Origin: Bacillota bacterium
GTDB lineage: Bacteria; Bacillota; Clostridia; Lachnospirales; Lachnospiraceae
DNA length: 46,324 nt
Assembly: GCA_029226935.1 (NCBI GenBank)
Contig: JAQXYZ010000078.1
Location: forward strand, 1-46,324
Direction of reading: 5' to 3'
Part shown: positions 34,392 through 41,547 of the stretch, piece after piece
Layout of the letters: every line of letters starts with the position of its first letter
How positions within the stretch are numbered: the first letter of the stretch is position 1
The notes under the pieces: generated by a model
What the model was told of the DNA's origin: nothing
The model's input: only the letters and a program-made list of their open reading frames with translations
The model's database searches: none
Translations under genes and position numbers: made by a program

Positions 34392-35432
34392 CTATTCTGC
34401 CCGGGATAAGGCTTTACGCACTCCATTCACACGCGTCGACACCACTGCTCCAAGCGGTACCATCCTGATATCCACACTTCCGTCTGTTTTCCTCGTAATA
34501 AGCGTACCACCTCGCTGTATATATCTTTTCTTAATGCCCTGATAGCCAAGATAATCAATTGACATCCCATAAGTCATCTGAATTCCCTTGTATATAAGCG
34601 ACAGCGTATTTAAGTGATCATGTCCGCAGAACATCCATTTTATTACCCCGTTCTCTACTGCTCTGTCAAAAAAAGTGCTCTCAAACTTGGAAATACCAAA
34701 ATACTCATTTTTCTCGCCAACACTGCCATGACAATAGATGACACTCTTGTCGCCGAGCTTCATTTTTTCATAGGCCTCCTTAAATTCACGAAGCGGCATA
34801 TGAAAAAAAGCCATAGCATTCATGTCAGGATACTCCTGCTTTAGTGCATTAAGCCGCTCCATGCACCAATCGACCTGATCATCCTGAATGCGGTCGAAGC
34901 CACTGTAAAACCATCCTCCTTCTCCATACATATTGGAATCAAGCATTACCAGCGAAAGAGGCACTTTTCCCGAATCATCAACTAATTCTATCAGAAAGTT
35001 GCCCACACCCGTAAGCTCCTTCCTGCCTTCTGTAAAGATACAGTACTTTCCTTTTTTATACAGTTCTGCCAGCTCTTCCTTATTACAATTCGAGCCTATC
35101 TCACAATCATGATTACCAAAAACCAGCGTATAAGGAATTTCAAAGCTATCCAGAAATGCCATCAGCTTCTTGGCCTGATTGCGGTTATTAAGAGTTCCTG
35201 CCTTTGGCAAAAATGGAAATATTGAATCTCCAGTAAGTACCATCATATCCGGCCTAGATTTTTTTATCAGTTTTCTCACAGCATCCAGTGCAAGCTTGTC
35301 CCTGCCCTTTGATAAAGGACCAAATCCCAGATGCAGGTCAGTCAGCTGTAAGATTTTAAAATCCCTGCCCTTCGGTATTTTTAGCGTAAATGTTTCATCA
35401 TCTATCTGTTTTAATCTTTCTGAACGATACAT
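34392..35432 (-). CDS. Calcineurin-like metallophosphoesterase
   Basis: 346 residues. The five metallophosphoesterase blocks are in order: LTDLHLG (D-x-H), LTGDS (GD), FGNHDCE (GNHD), FFHMPLREF (H) and CGHDHLN (GHxH). The best fit is the purple-acid/ICC-like group of cytoplasmic phosphodiesterases or phosphatases; no signal peptide is visible. GGAGG is 5 nt before the ATG and the permease gene ends 9 bp upstream, so it is the last gene of the operon running from 39459. Substrate unknown. Confidence 0.88.
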   Translation of the reverse strand: MYRSERLKQIDDETFTLKIPKGRDFKILQLTDLHLGFGPLSKGRDKLALDAVRKLIKKSRPDMMVLTGDSIFPFLPKAGTLNNRNQAKKLMAFLDSFEIPYTLVFGNHDCEIGSNCNKEELAELYKKGKYCIFTEGRKELTGVGNFLIELVDDSGKVPLSLVMLDSNMYGEGGWFYSGFDRIQDDQVDWCMERLNALKQEYPDMNAMAFFHMPLREFKEAYEKMKLGDKSVIYCHGSVGEKNEYFGISKFESTFFDRAVENGVIKWMFCGHDHLNTLSLIYKGIQMTYGMSIDYLGYQGIKKRYIQRGGTLITRKTDGSVDIRMVPLGAVVSTRVNGVRKALSRAE

Positions 35433-35441
35433 GGGAACCTC

Positions 35442-36596
35442 CTAACTTAACGGAATAAGTGATCCCACAGCCGACACAATTGTGGATATAACCATAAGTA
35501 CCTGAAAAGGCACAGTTCCTATCACACCGCATATTGGACTGGTGCCGGCTTTCCGCCTTGATTTGCCATAGGTAAGCACAAGCATGATACTGACAAGAAT
35601 TACCACGCCACTCATGATTCGTGTCAGAATAATAAAGCTGTTTACTCCAAAAATTGCAAACAAAATACATGGAACCGTGGCAATAAGCCAGCTTGTGCGA
35701 TTTCCAATGCCAACCTGCTCATGCACCACATCACGCAGCGCCAATGTATTTGACCAAAACGTAGTCAGCAATGCAAACAGTGAGAAAATTCCAGCCAGAA
35801 TGACTGCCCATTTGCCAATGCTCTCTCCAAGCTGCATATAGGCAATCTCCTTATTGATTTGTCCTTTTGTTCCAAGCAGCACCGTCATTGTCACAATCAG
35901 TACAAATGCAGAGGACAGGCCAAAGCCAATGAATATGGACTTTCTTATCTTGCCGGGATTCCCGTCAAGTCCCTTTACGACCTGAATCACCGCCTGATTC
36001 GCCGAGGTTGCAAACACTACCATACTGTAAAGTGCAAGAAGATTGTTCCAGTGAAATGTTGCCGTATAAAGCGCATTTACAGGATGCATAAATGTTCCAA
36101 CTGTCATAACTGCCACAATGCCCATGAGAAGTACCACCGCATATTTCTGTGCAATTCCAACTGCCTTCATTCCCATGAACACCACGCTTCCTGCAATAAT
36201 ATAATAGACAAGCTGTGCTGCCCACATAGGCATTCCAAACCAGTTTGTGAAAATCTGGGCACCACCATTAATATTCCCGCTTACACCAATCATTATCGCC
36301 AATCCATATACAGCAAATACAACCCAGCTGAATATTTTCTTTGCCACACCGTGGAACAATTCGCCCTCAAAGCTTTTGACCAGCTGTACGCCTCCATTGT
36401 TATAAGATAGTTCTGCAATGATCAGATGCAGAATCACATTAACAAGATAGGCAAGCACCACCATCCATACCACATCCAGCATGCTGTTCTTTGTCGCCAG
36501 ATAGGGCACTGCAATAATTCCAGTTCCTATACTGTTTCCCACGATCATGCTGATTGCCTCAAATGTAGTTAATTTTGCTTCTGATTTGATTCCCAT
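35442..36596 (-). CDS. Aromatic amino acid permease-like transporter (HAAAP family)
   Basis: 384 residues, about eleven membrane segments. The start TTFEAISMIVGNSIGTGIIA matches the first half-helix of the tryptophan/tyrosine permeases (GxxxGxGxxAxP pattern), and WSNTLALRDV near 270 is a conserved loop. It would import an aromatic or related amino acid with H+ or Na+. A more distant choice is the serine/threonine or spore-germination (GerAB) branch of the APC superfamily. It sits between a 24-residue membrane peptide gene and the metallophosphoesterase gene. Confidence 0.75.
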   Translation of the reverse strand: MGIKSEAKLTTFEAISMIVGNSIGTGIIAVPYLATKNSMLDVVWMVVLAYLVNVILHLIIAELSYNNGGVQLVKSFEGELFHGVAKKIFSWVVFAVYGLAIMIGVSGNINGGAQIFTNWFGMPMWAAQLVYYIIAGSVVFMGMKAVGIAQKYAVVLLMGIVAVMTVGTFMHPVNALYTATFHWNNLLALYSMVVFATSANQAVIQVVKGLDGNPGKIRKSIFIGFGLSSAFVLIVTMTVLLGTKGQINKEIAYMQLGESIGKWAVILAGIFSLFALLTTFWSNTLALRDVVHEQVGIGNRTSWLIATVPCILFAIFGVNSFIILTRIMSGVVILVSIMLVLTYGKSRRKAGTSPICGVIGTVPFQVLMVISTIVSAVGSLIPLS

Positions 36597-36637
36597 ATTC
36601 TGTATCTCCTAATGGCAAGCCCGCGAACAGGGCTCTT

Positions 36638-36712
36638 TCATTGCATAATATCCAATGTAACCACTGTTACCAGATATACAATATCAAATAATGTTTCAAA
36701 AATTGCCTGCAT
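36638..36712 (-). CDS. 24-residue hydrophobic membrane peptide (or truncated gene start)
   Basis: Not a long frame but well formed: GGAGG 8 nt before the ATG, 24 codons, then TGA. The peptide starts MQAIFETLFDIVYLV and continues with a hydrophobic stretch to IMQ, giving a single membrane helix. I recall larger Lachnospiraceae membrane proteins that begin with very similar residues (ETLFDIVYLVTVxTLG), so it may be the stump of such a gene; equally it may be a real micropeptide acting with the permease encoded 41 bp downstream. A GC-rich AGCCC/GGGCT hairpin follows at 36617-36634. Confidence 0.5.
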   Translation of the reverse strand: MQAIFETLFDIVYLVTVVTLDIMQ

Positions 36713-36747
36713 AAACTCTTCCTCCTGTTAATAGTAAGCTAGCACTG

Positions 36748-37671
36748 TCAGCAGGAAGCTTCCAATGCAAGTTGCAAATTCTCATCAATATACTCTATAT
36801 AGTCCTTTCTGTTTACACATTCCTTATTATTCTGATACCATGTATATGCCTCTTTTAAGCCTTCCTCCATTGCAATTGTATCCTTAAGCAGATCATTTTG
36901 TGCTGTGGTGTCCAACTTATATTCGTAATCATAAAAACTAAAGAATTTTCTAAAATCAGTTTCAGAATATACCTCGGCATATTCCACTTCTGCTCCGACT
37001 GCCCTGTAACACATGGCAGCCCAGTCACGCACAGATATTGTATCCGCATTCCCCACATTAAATATATGATGCTTAGGATGTTTTTCTAACACGCTTTCAA
37101 CACACCTGCACAAATCCCTGACATGAAAGAACTGTAACTGCATTGTTCCATCCTTAGGAAGATAAAATTTGCGGTTTTTTTCAGCACATTCAAACACAAA
37201 CGCTTCTCGATACACATTATTCATAGGTCCATACAAATATGGCGGTCTAAAGACGTATGCAGATGGCACTTGCTGTAAAAGAATCTGTTCTGCCTCAATT
37301 TTCCCTAATCCATATTGCCCCCAGAATTTATTCTGTCCGACATCTGCTGTTTCTACAAATGGTTGTTTCTCATGCTCCGGATATACAGCACTTGAACTAA
37401 TAAGAATATAATCCTTAAACCCGCCTAATGCATCCAGCAGCATTGAAACATCCTCTCCGGTATATGCCGTAACATCCAGAACTGCATCAAATATGTATCC
37501 TTTCAACACATCCCCGAGCTTATGTCTATCTGCTTCTATTAGTTTAACATTTTCTAATTGCTGATGTGTCCCCCTGTTAAGCACATACACTTCCTCCCCA
37601 AGCTGCGCAAAATACTCTGCAATATACTTACTTACGAATACCGTTCCACCTGTAACTAATATTTTCCTCAT
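36748..37671 (-). CDS. NAD(P)-dependent epimerase/SDR family protein
   Basis: 307 residues of an extended/atypical SDR. The Rossmann start is ILVTGGTVFVSKYIAE, where the third glycine of GGTxFxG is replaced by Ser. ISSSAVY and YGLGKIEAE give the Ser/Tyr/Lys triad, and RPPYLYGP and FFHVRDLC are the nucleotide-sugar or substrate loops. Related proteins act on nucleotide sugars or bind mRNA-like ligands, so the reaction is uncertain. It is 51 bp after the methyltransferase gene. Confidence 0.82.
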   Translation of the reverse strand: MRKILVTGGTVFVSKYIAEYFAQLGEEVYVLNRGTHQQLENVKLIEADRHKLGDVLKGYIFDAVLDVTAYTGEDVSMLLDALGGFKDYILISSSAVYPEHEKQPFVETADVGQNKFWGQYGLGKIEAEQILLQQVPSAYVFRPPYLYGPMNNVYREAFVFECAEKNRKFYLPKDGTMQLQFFHVRDLCRCVESVLEKHPKHHIFNVGNADTISVRDWAAMCYRAVGAEVEYAEVYSETDFRKFFSFYDYEYKLDTTAQNDLLKDTIAMEEGLKEAYTWYQNNKECVNRKDYIEYIDENLQLALEASC

Positions 37672-37722
37672 GTTGTTTCTTCCCTCATTCTCTCACCAGA
37701 TTTTTCGACCACTGCTCCCTGT

Positions 37723-38424
37723 TTATTTCTTCTCAATTAATAAATGATGAAAAAATGCAATGTCCTTATATTCCTCCATGTCTGACACCCGCATTTCAAT
37801 CTCTATCATTTTATCCTGCCAATCAGCATCCTTGTGCATTTCCTGATTTTGTTGCATATCCCAGAACGTTCTCATTCCAAGTGTTTTTGTAATTTTTAGT
37901 TCAGGGCACCATTTTTCAATATCCGAATCTTCATAATAACGGATTGCTCCATACTTCGATGTCATCCCGTCATTTCCATCCAGTAAACTATGCGCATGCT
38001 CAAAATCATTCAGAAGAACCACCATTTGCATGACTCTTCCTGCGCGATTATGCTTTACAATTGAAATCTTTCCATCCGCTTTAAGCACTCTTGAAAGTTC
38101 TCTAATAATGTCTTCTCTATCTATGGCATACTCCAAAACATTATGACAGATAATCATATCAAAGGTTTCATCAGCAAATTTACGCAATTCATCTGTACTG
38201 CCAATTATCTGCGTATATTGATGATCTGCCCATCTCTCATTTACACTTTCTTTATCCGGTTCAATTGCCGTTACATCGTTATTTTCAGCCAAATAATTTG
38301 CCGTCACTCCAATACCACTGCCAAAGTCAAGAATTTTCTTATCTCCTATGCCTCCTAATTGCTGCCATACAATTTTCTTCATTAAACATTCCCATGGCGG
38401 TAAATCAGTAACCAGATTTCTCAT
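37723..38424 (-). CDS. Class I SAM-dependent methyltransferase
   Basis: 233 residues. Motif I ILDFGSGIGVTANYL at 31-45, acidic IEPD after strand 2, CHNVLEYAIDRED at motif IV and VLKADGKISIVKH after it: a standard Methyltransf_11/25-type fold. Substrate is likely a small molecule. Its ATG is 4 nt after the stop of the hidden ORF at 38429-38578, whose last codons contain the ribosome site, so translation is probably coupled. Confidence 0.88.
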   Translation of the reverse strand: MRNLVTDLPPWECLMKKIVWQQLGGIGDKKILDFGSGIGVTANYLAENNDVTAIEPDKESVNERWADHQYTQIIGSTDELRKFADETFDMIICHNVLEYAIDREDIIRELSRVLKADGKISIVKHNRAGRVMQMVVLLNDFEHAHSLLDGNDGMTSKYGAIRYYEDSDIEKWCPELKITKTLGMRTFWDMQQNQEMHKDADWQDKMIEIEMRVSDMEEYKDIAFFHHLLIEKK

Positions 38425-38428
38425 TATA

Positions 38429-38578
38429 TCAGCTCCATTTCTTATGATCTTGATAAAATTCTTTAAGATCTGCTTTTACTTCATCTGAAAGCATCGTCTT
38501 TTTTACCCCTTGTATCGCACCCTCAAGTGCCATCAAACGATGAATACAAGCAGTTTCATCAATTTCCTGTATTTTCAA
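38429..38578 (-). CDS. Hidden small ORF between the cyclase-like and methyltransferase genes
   Basis: The frame is open from 38626 to the TGA at 38429, 65 codons, out of frame with the gene before it. Its sequence is protein-like (ASQLKEIGAKEAWLKIQEID, later DLKEFYQDHKKWS) and rich in charged helical residues. A TTG at 38578 with AGAGG 5 nt upstream gives 49 residues. The frame fills the 180-bp gap exactly and ends 4 bp before the methyltransferase. No known family. Either a coupled small protein or the tail of a gene whose front was replaced. Confidence 0.5.
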   Translation of the reverse strand: MKIQEIDETACIHRLMALEGAIQGVKKTMLSDEVKADLKEFYQDHKKWS

Positions 38579-38604
38579 CCATGCCTCTTTTGCTCCAATT
38601 TCTT

Positions 38605-39459
38605 TTAGCTGTGACGCAGTGGTAATTCATATTCAAAAGATGCTTTGTCTGTTTCAAAACGAAATACAGGACTTCCGTTCTTACAAAACCGGTACCAAGC
38701 TCTGCAGGCTGCTCCTTCCTGAATCGTTCTTTTCATATTTCCCACCACTGGAGCTTTCAAGGGACATTTGACTCTTTCCAGCAGACAAACTTCCAGTTCC
38801 ATGTCACCCTGTACAATTCGGATATTCCCATTTTGAATCTTTACCACTTTCGCTCCCAAATAAGTAGCCAGTCTATATTCCTTCCCATGCCACAGGATGA
38901 CACCTATAACACCGGTAAAATGAACCCCTACCATAGGAATATCTGCCACAGACAACATCAGCGATCCACCTGTAAAAAAGCATTGCGTCCATGCATATTG
39001 TTTTGGAAACGAGCGTCCTTCATCCCCCTCCCAGTAACCTCTTGCATTTCGAAAATAAAAAATCTGATCATTGATGCACAGGGTTCCATTTACCGTATGT
39101 CCCATACTCCACACACTGTGGCGGCATTCCAAAAATGGAATCATAGCAAACGGCCCCATAATATCATATCGTAACGGAGAAAGTGTACCAAAAACCAGAT
39201 TTCCGTTTACTGTCAGTCCGGGTATTTGTATCTTCAACTGCAAACCATTTTGGCCAAATTGATTTTCTCCAATCCAAAGATTCTTTCCCTGCTTTCTAAA
39301 CATTTCCGGTGGAAATATAATGTTCCAGACATCATGATCCGTAATCATCTGAATGGAACAGGTGCGTTCCTTTCCACTTTGGTGTACTGCCGGGATCACT
39401 GCCAGAGTCTGTGATGCGGACTGACATTTCATATACCAGCCATAAAATGTACCTTTCAT
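38605..39459 (-). CDS. Tocopherol cyclase-like family protein
   Basis: 284 residues. FYGWYMKCQSASQTLAVIP at the start is the clearest signature; GYWEGDEGRSFPKQYAWTQ and repeated beta-strand segments fit the lipocalin-like double barrel of the tocopherol-cyclase (PF14249) family. In bacteria without tocopherol such proteins are of unknown role, possibly binding lipids or isoprenoids. ATG 39459 has GGAGG 8 nt upstream; an ATG at 39474 overlaps that ribosome site and is rejected. First gene of the operon that ends at 34392. Confidence 0.78.
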   Translation of the reverse strand: MKGTFYGWYMKCQSASQTLAVIPAVHQSGKERTCSIQMITDHDVWNIIFPPEMFRKQGKNLWIGENQFGQNGLQLKIQIPGLTVNGNLVFGTLSPLRYDIMGPFAMIPFLECRHSVWSMGHTVNGTLCINDQIFYFRNARGYWEGDEGRSFPKQYAWTQCFFTGGSLMLSVADIPMVGVHFTGVIGVILWHGKEYRLATYLGAKVVKIQNGNIRIVQGDMELEVCLLERVKCPLKAPVVGNMKRTIQEGAACRAWYRFCKNGSPVFRFETDKASFEYELPLRHS

Positions 39460-39479
39460 ATCTTCTGCCTCCATCGATA

Positions 39480-39495
39480 AATACTTTTAAGTATT
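39480..39495. repeat. Short palindrome AATACTT-TT-AAGTATT
   Basis: A 7-bp inverted repeat in the leader of the cyclase-like gene, a few bases before its ribosome site. It could be an operator or a hairpin limiting translation. The remaining 140 bp up to 39636 hold no clear feature beyond a possible TATTAT -10. Confidence 0.35.
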
Positions 39496-39636
39496 TCCCA
39501 TGAAAGCTGAATCAATTCATTTCCTTCTTATGTTTCAAATTTTCTATATGCAGTTATCATAATATGCTGCAGCAGTCATACTTTAATTTTAACTAGAGCC
39601 TTTAGCATAGGCAAACATCAATGTTTTTCAGCGCTT

Positions 39637-40770
39637 TCACGAATACTTAAGATTATACATGATATTAAGCAGTTCTGTTCCTGTTTTCGTCCGAAATACA
39701 TTTTCCCTGAAGGTGCAAATGCTCTCCGGGCTTAATTCATCTTCATATGCATTTACCAGAAAGTCTGCCTCCAGTAATATCTGATAGTCTTCTCCATCCA
39801 CGCCCATATATGTATGATGATGCCCAATCAAATAACATACCCTGTCTATTTCTTCTTTTGTTACTTCTAAAAAATCTTCCAGCATTTTTCTTGCATATGC
39901 CGGTCCTTCCTGTTCCTGCAGCTTGCCGTCACAGCGACCATATTTTACTTCGCTGGGACGAATGCCTATATCATGCAAAATCGCCGCAATATCAAGTATT
40001 TTTTGCTTTTTCTCATCCAGTCCTTCTAATTGACCAATCATATGAGCATACTCATATACTTTAGTGAAATGCTGAATCCGCTTTGGATCTCCTTTATCAA
40101 ACTCTATCATTTTTAAAATCAAATGTTCGTTCAACATGTGCTCTCCCCTGTATGTATAAAACAAATCTGAGGCAACAAGTTTCTCAATATTCTCTTTATA
40201 TTTGCTCAAAGCCATACTATTTCCTACGACAATCTCGTCAAAAAGTTCAGTTCCTGTTTTTCTTTTCAAAATCAGTTCTACAGGCCTTGGATTTTTTAAT
40301 TCATTTCCTTTTATCAAGGATTTCGGTCTTGCTTTCTCTGATTCAGAAAATCCCAATGTACAATTACCATCTGCTGTCGCAAAAGAACAAATCACTTTAT
40401 TTTTCTTAAAGCTTTCTTCTGCTTGCAAGCCCGCTTTGAAAAGTCCCATAATATCAGGTAATACTTTGATTTTTCTTCGTACAGTGCCTTTTACATCTTT
40501 CTCATCCTGTCCCCTTTTTACAAAATCAAAGTCCTTCTCCGATAAAGTCCCCTCGTAGCACATATCAAAGAAACTCTGTGCATTTATTTGTGAATGAACT
40601 CCTGTCAAATGCTGGAAGTTATCTTCTTTTGCTGCAATTATGTAATAGTCTTTTTTTACAAACGCTTCCGAACAAATTAGATATTCACAATCCACATATA
40701 CCTCTTTATATTTTTTCGCTGCTTTTATGATTTCCAGGCGGACACGTTCCTTAAAACTTTCTTTCGCCAT
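39637..40770 (-). CDS. PBECR4-like nuclease domain fused to an HD phosphohydrolase (candidate toxin)
   Basis: 377 residues in two halves. Residues about 20-185 resemble the PBECR4 domain (barnase/EndoU/colicin/RelE-type fold): YVDCEYLICS, YIIAAKEDNFQHLTGVHS with H54, FFDMCYEGTLSEKDF, VRRKIKVLP, and ICSFATADGNCTLGF. Residues 215-345 are a small HD hydrolase: H234 in RIQHFTKV, HD at 266-267 in AAILHDIG, KYGRCDGKLQEQEGP and IGHHHTY at 316-321. Both occur as separate small proteins in Lachnospiraceae; the fusion is unusual. ATG 40770 is 5 nt past AGGAG. Upstream lie a terminator and tandem pseudoknot repeats, the layout of type III toxin-antitoxin loci. Domain calls are from memory of family sequences. 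Confidence 0.75.
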   Translation of the reverse strand: MAKESFKERVRLEIIKAAKKYKEVYVDCEYLICSEAFVKKDYYIIAAKEDNFQHLTGVHSQINAQSFFDMCYEGTLSEKDFDFVKRGQDEKDVKGTVRRKIKVLPDIMGLFKAGLQAEESFKKNKVICSFATADGNCTLGFSESEKARPKSLIKGNELKNPRPVELILKRKTGTELFDEIVVGNSMALSKYKENIEKLVASDLFYTYRGEHMLNEHLILKMIEFDKGDPKRIQHFTKVYEYAHMIGQLEGLDEKKQKILDIAAILHDIGIRPSEVKYGRCDGKLQEQEGPAYARKMLEDFLEVTKEEIDRVCYLIGHHHTYMGVDGEDYQILLEADFLVNAYEDELSPESICTFRENVFRTKTGTELLNIMYNLKYS

Positions 40771-40788
40771 CATTACTCCTTTGTTATG

Positions 40789-40816
40789 AAAAAAGGATGA
40801 CTACAGTCATCCTTTT
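40789..40816 (-). terminator. Terminator between the repeat RNA and the nuclease-HD gene
   Basis: Minus-strand AAAAGGATGACTGTAGTCAT then CCTTTTTT: 11-12 bp stem, tight loop, six U. It ends only 16 nt before the nuclease-HD ATG, so most transcripts would stop here and release a short RNA. Confidence 0.88.
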
Positions 40817-40840
40817 CCGATTTTTAGCAGTTTACTCTGT

Positions 40841-40906
40841 AATGGGAATGAGTTTTAGGTCTTCATCCCGACCACTGGAAACGGATTTAAAGTCGCCGTT
40901 CCGACT
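40841..40906 (-). ncRNA. Tandem pseudoknot-repeat RNA (candidate type III antitoxin)
   Basis: Two adjacent 33-nt repeats, 40906-40874 and 40873-40841, identical at 21 of 33 positions. In each, positions 1-4 pair with 13-16 to make a hairpin, and the loop (6-11) pairs with 23-29 downstream to form an H-type pseudoknot. Eight of the twelve differences fall in four compensatory pairs: 1-16 (A-U/G-C), 7-28 (A-U/G-C), 9-25 (C-G/U-A), 11-23 (G-C/A-U). A degenerate hairpin (CAG/CTG) follows before the terminator, and a small TAGTA/TACTA hairpin precedes. The transcript would run about 40924-40789. Confidence 0.75.
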
Positions 40907-40930
40907 ATAGTATCTTCTTTTACTACCCTA

Positions 40931-40959
40931 AGTATACACTACCATATGTCAAAAATCAA
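40931..40959 (-). promoter_or_regulatory. Promoter of the repeat RNA and nuclease-HD gene
   Basis: Minus-strand TTGATT, 17-bp spacer, TATACT; the RNA would begin near 40924, about 18 nt before the first repeat. Bases 40960-41040 carry no other clear feature. Confidence 0.65.
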
Positions 40960-41040
40960 TCATCAGTGCTTTTTCGGATAGCGTAAATTAAAGTTTTTTC
41001 CTGCAACGTAACAATACACTTAAAGCAAGCCGCCTAGAAA

Positions 41041-41487
41041 TTACCTTTTTAATACAAACTCTTGAACCGGACTTCCAAACTCTTCCGTCAGCTGTCCTTC
41101 GACAAAACCTAATCTTTTGTAAAACGCTCTGGCTGCAATTCCTTCCTGCACTCCCTCTCGATATGTCGTAACAACAACATCTCTTTGAGGATCCATAAAT
41201 GTAAGCATATAGGACACCATTTTTTCTGCAATATGCTGTCTGCGAAATTCAGCATCAACAGCTAAAAAACAGAGCATGTTATGTTCTTTTAAAAATAACA
41301 ATGCACCAACAATCTTACCCCCATTTTTTGCGCAAATTGCAGACTTCTTACTTATAAAATCTAAAACAGCATTCCTGTGTTCCTCCAAAGCCTCTTTGTT
41401 TTCAAGTCCTGGAAAGTTTTCTTTGACTTTATCTACAAGAAGCATCCAATGACCAATATCACATTCTCTTCCAAGTTCGATTTTCAC
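41041..41487 (-). CDS. GNAT family acetyltransferase
   Basis: About 148 residues. The acetyl-CoA segment is AVDAEFRRQHIAEKMVSYML (R/Q-x-x-G/A loop, here RRQHIA) and the C-terminal ARAFYKRLGFVEGQ is the usual GNAT beta6-alpha4 block. Substrate unknown. Start choice: GTG 41487 has GGAG with 8 nt spacing; GTG 41496 is possible with a weaker site. It follows the alpha/beta hydrolase gene by 60 bp and may share its transcript. Confidence 0.85.
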   Translation of the reverse strand: MKIELGRECDIGHWMLLVDKVKENFPGLENKEALEEHRNAVLDFISKKSAICAKNGGKIVGALLFLKEHNMLCFLAVDAEFRRQHIAEKMVSYMLTFMDPQRDVVVTTYREGVQEGIAARAFYKRLGFVEGQLTEEFGSPVQEFVLKR

Positions 41488-41547
41488 TTTATCCACTCCA
41501 AAATCTCGTTTTATGCACTGTTACCCCAACAAAAAACCTATTATTTA

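Noticed and set aside
35442-36596. Spore germination permease GerAB
   Set aside because: The overall APC fold fits, but there are no GerAA or GerAC genes beside it, and the N-terminal GNSIGTGIIAVP pattern fits aromatic amino acid permeases better.
40841-40906. PreQ1 or other metabolite riboswitch
   Set aside because: PreQ1-I also uses a hairpin with tail pairing, but its A-rich tail and C-rich loop are missing; here two copies in tandem with long loop-tail pairing and covariation fit repeat antitoxin RNA better. Not fully excluded.
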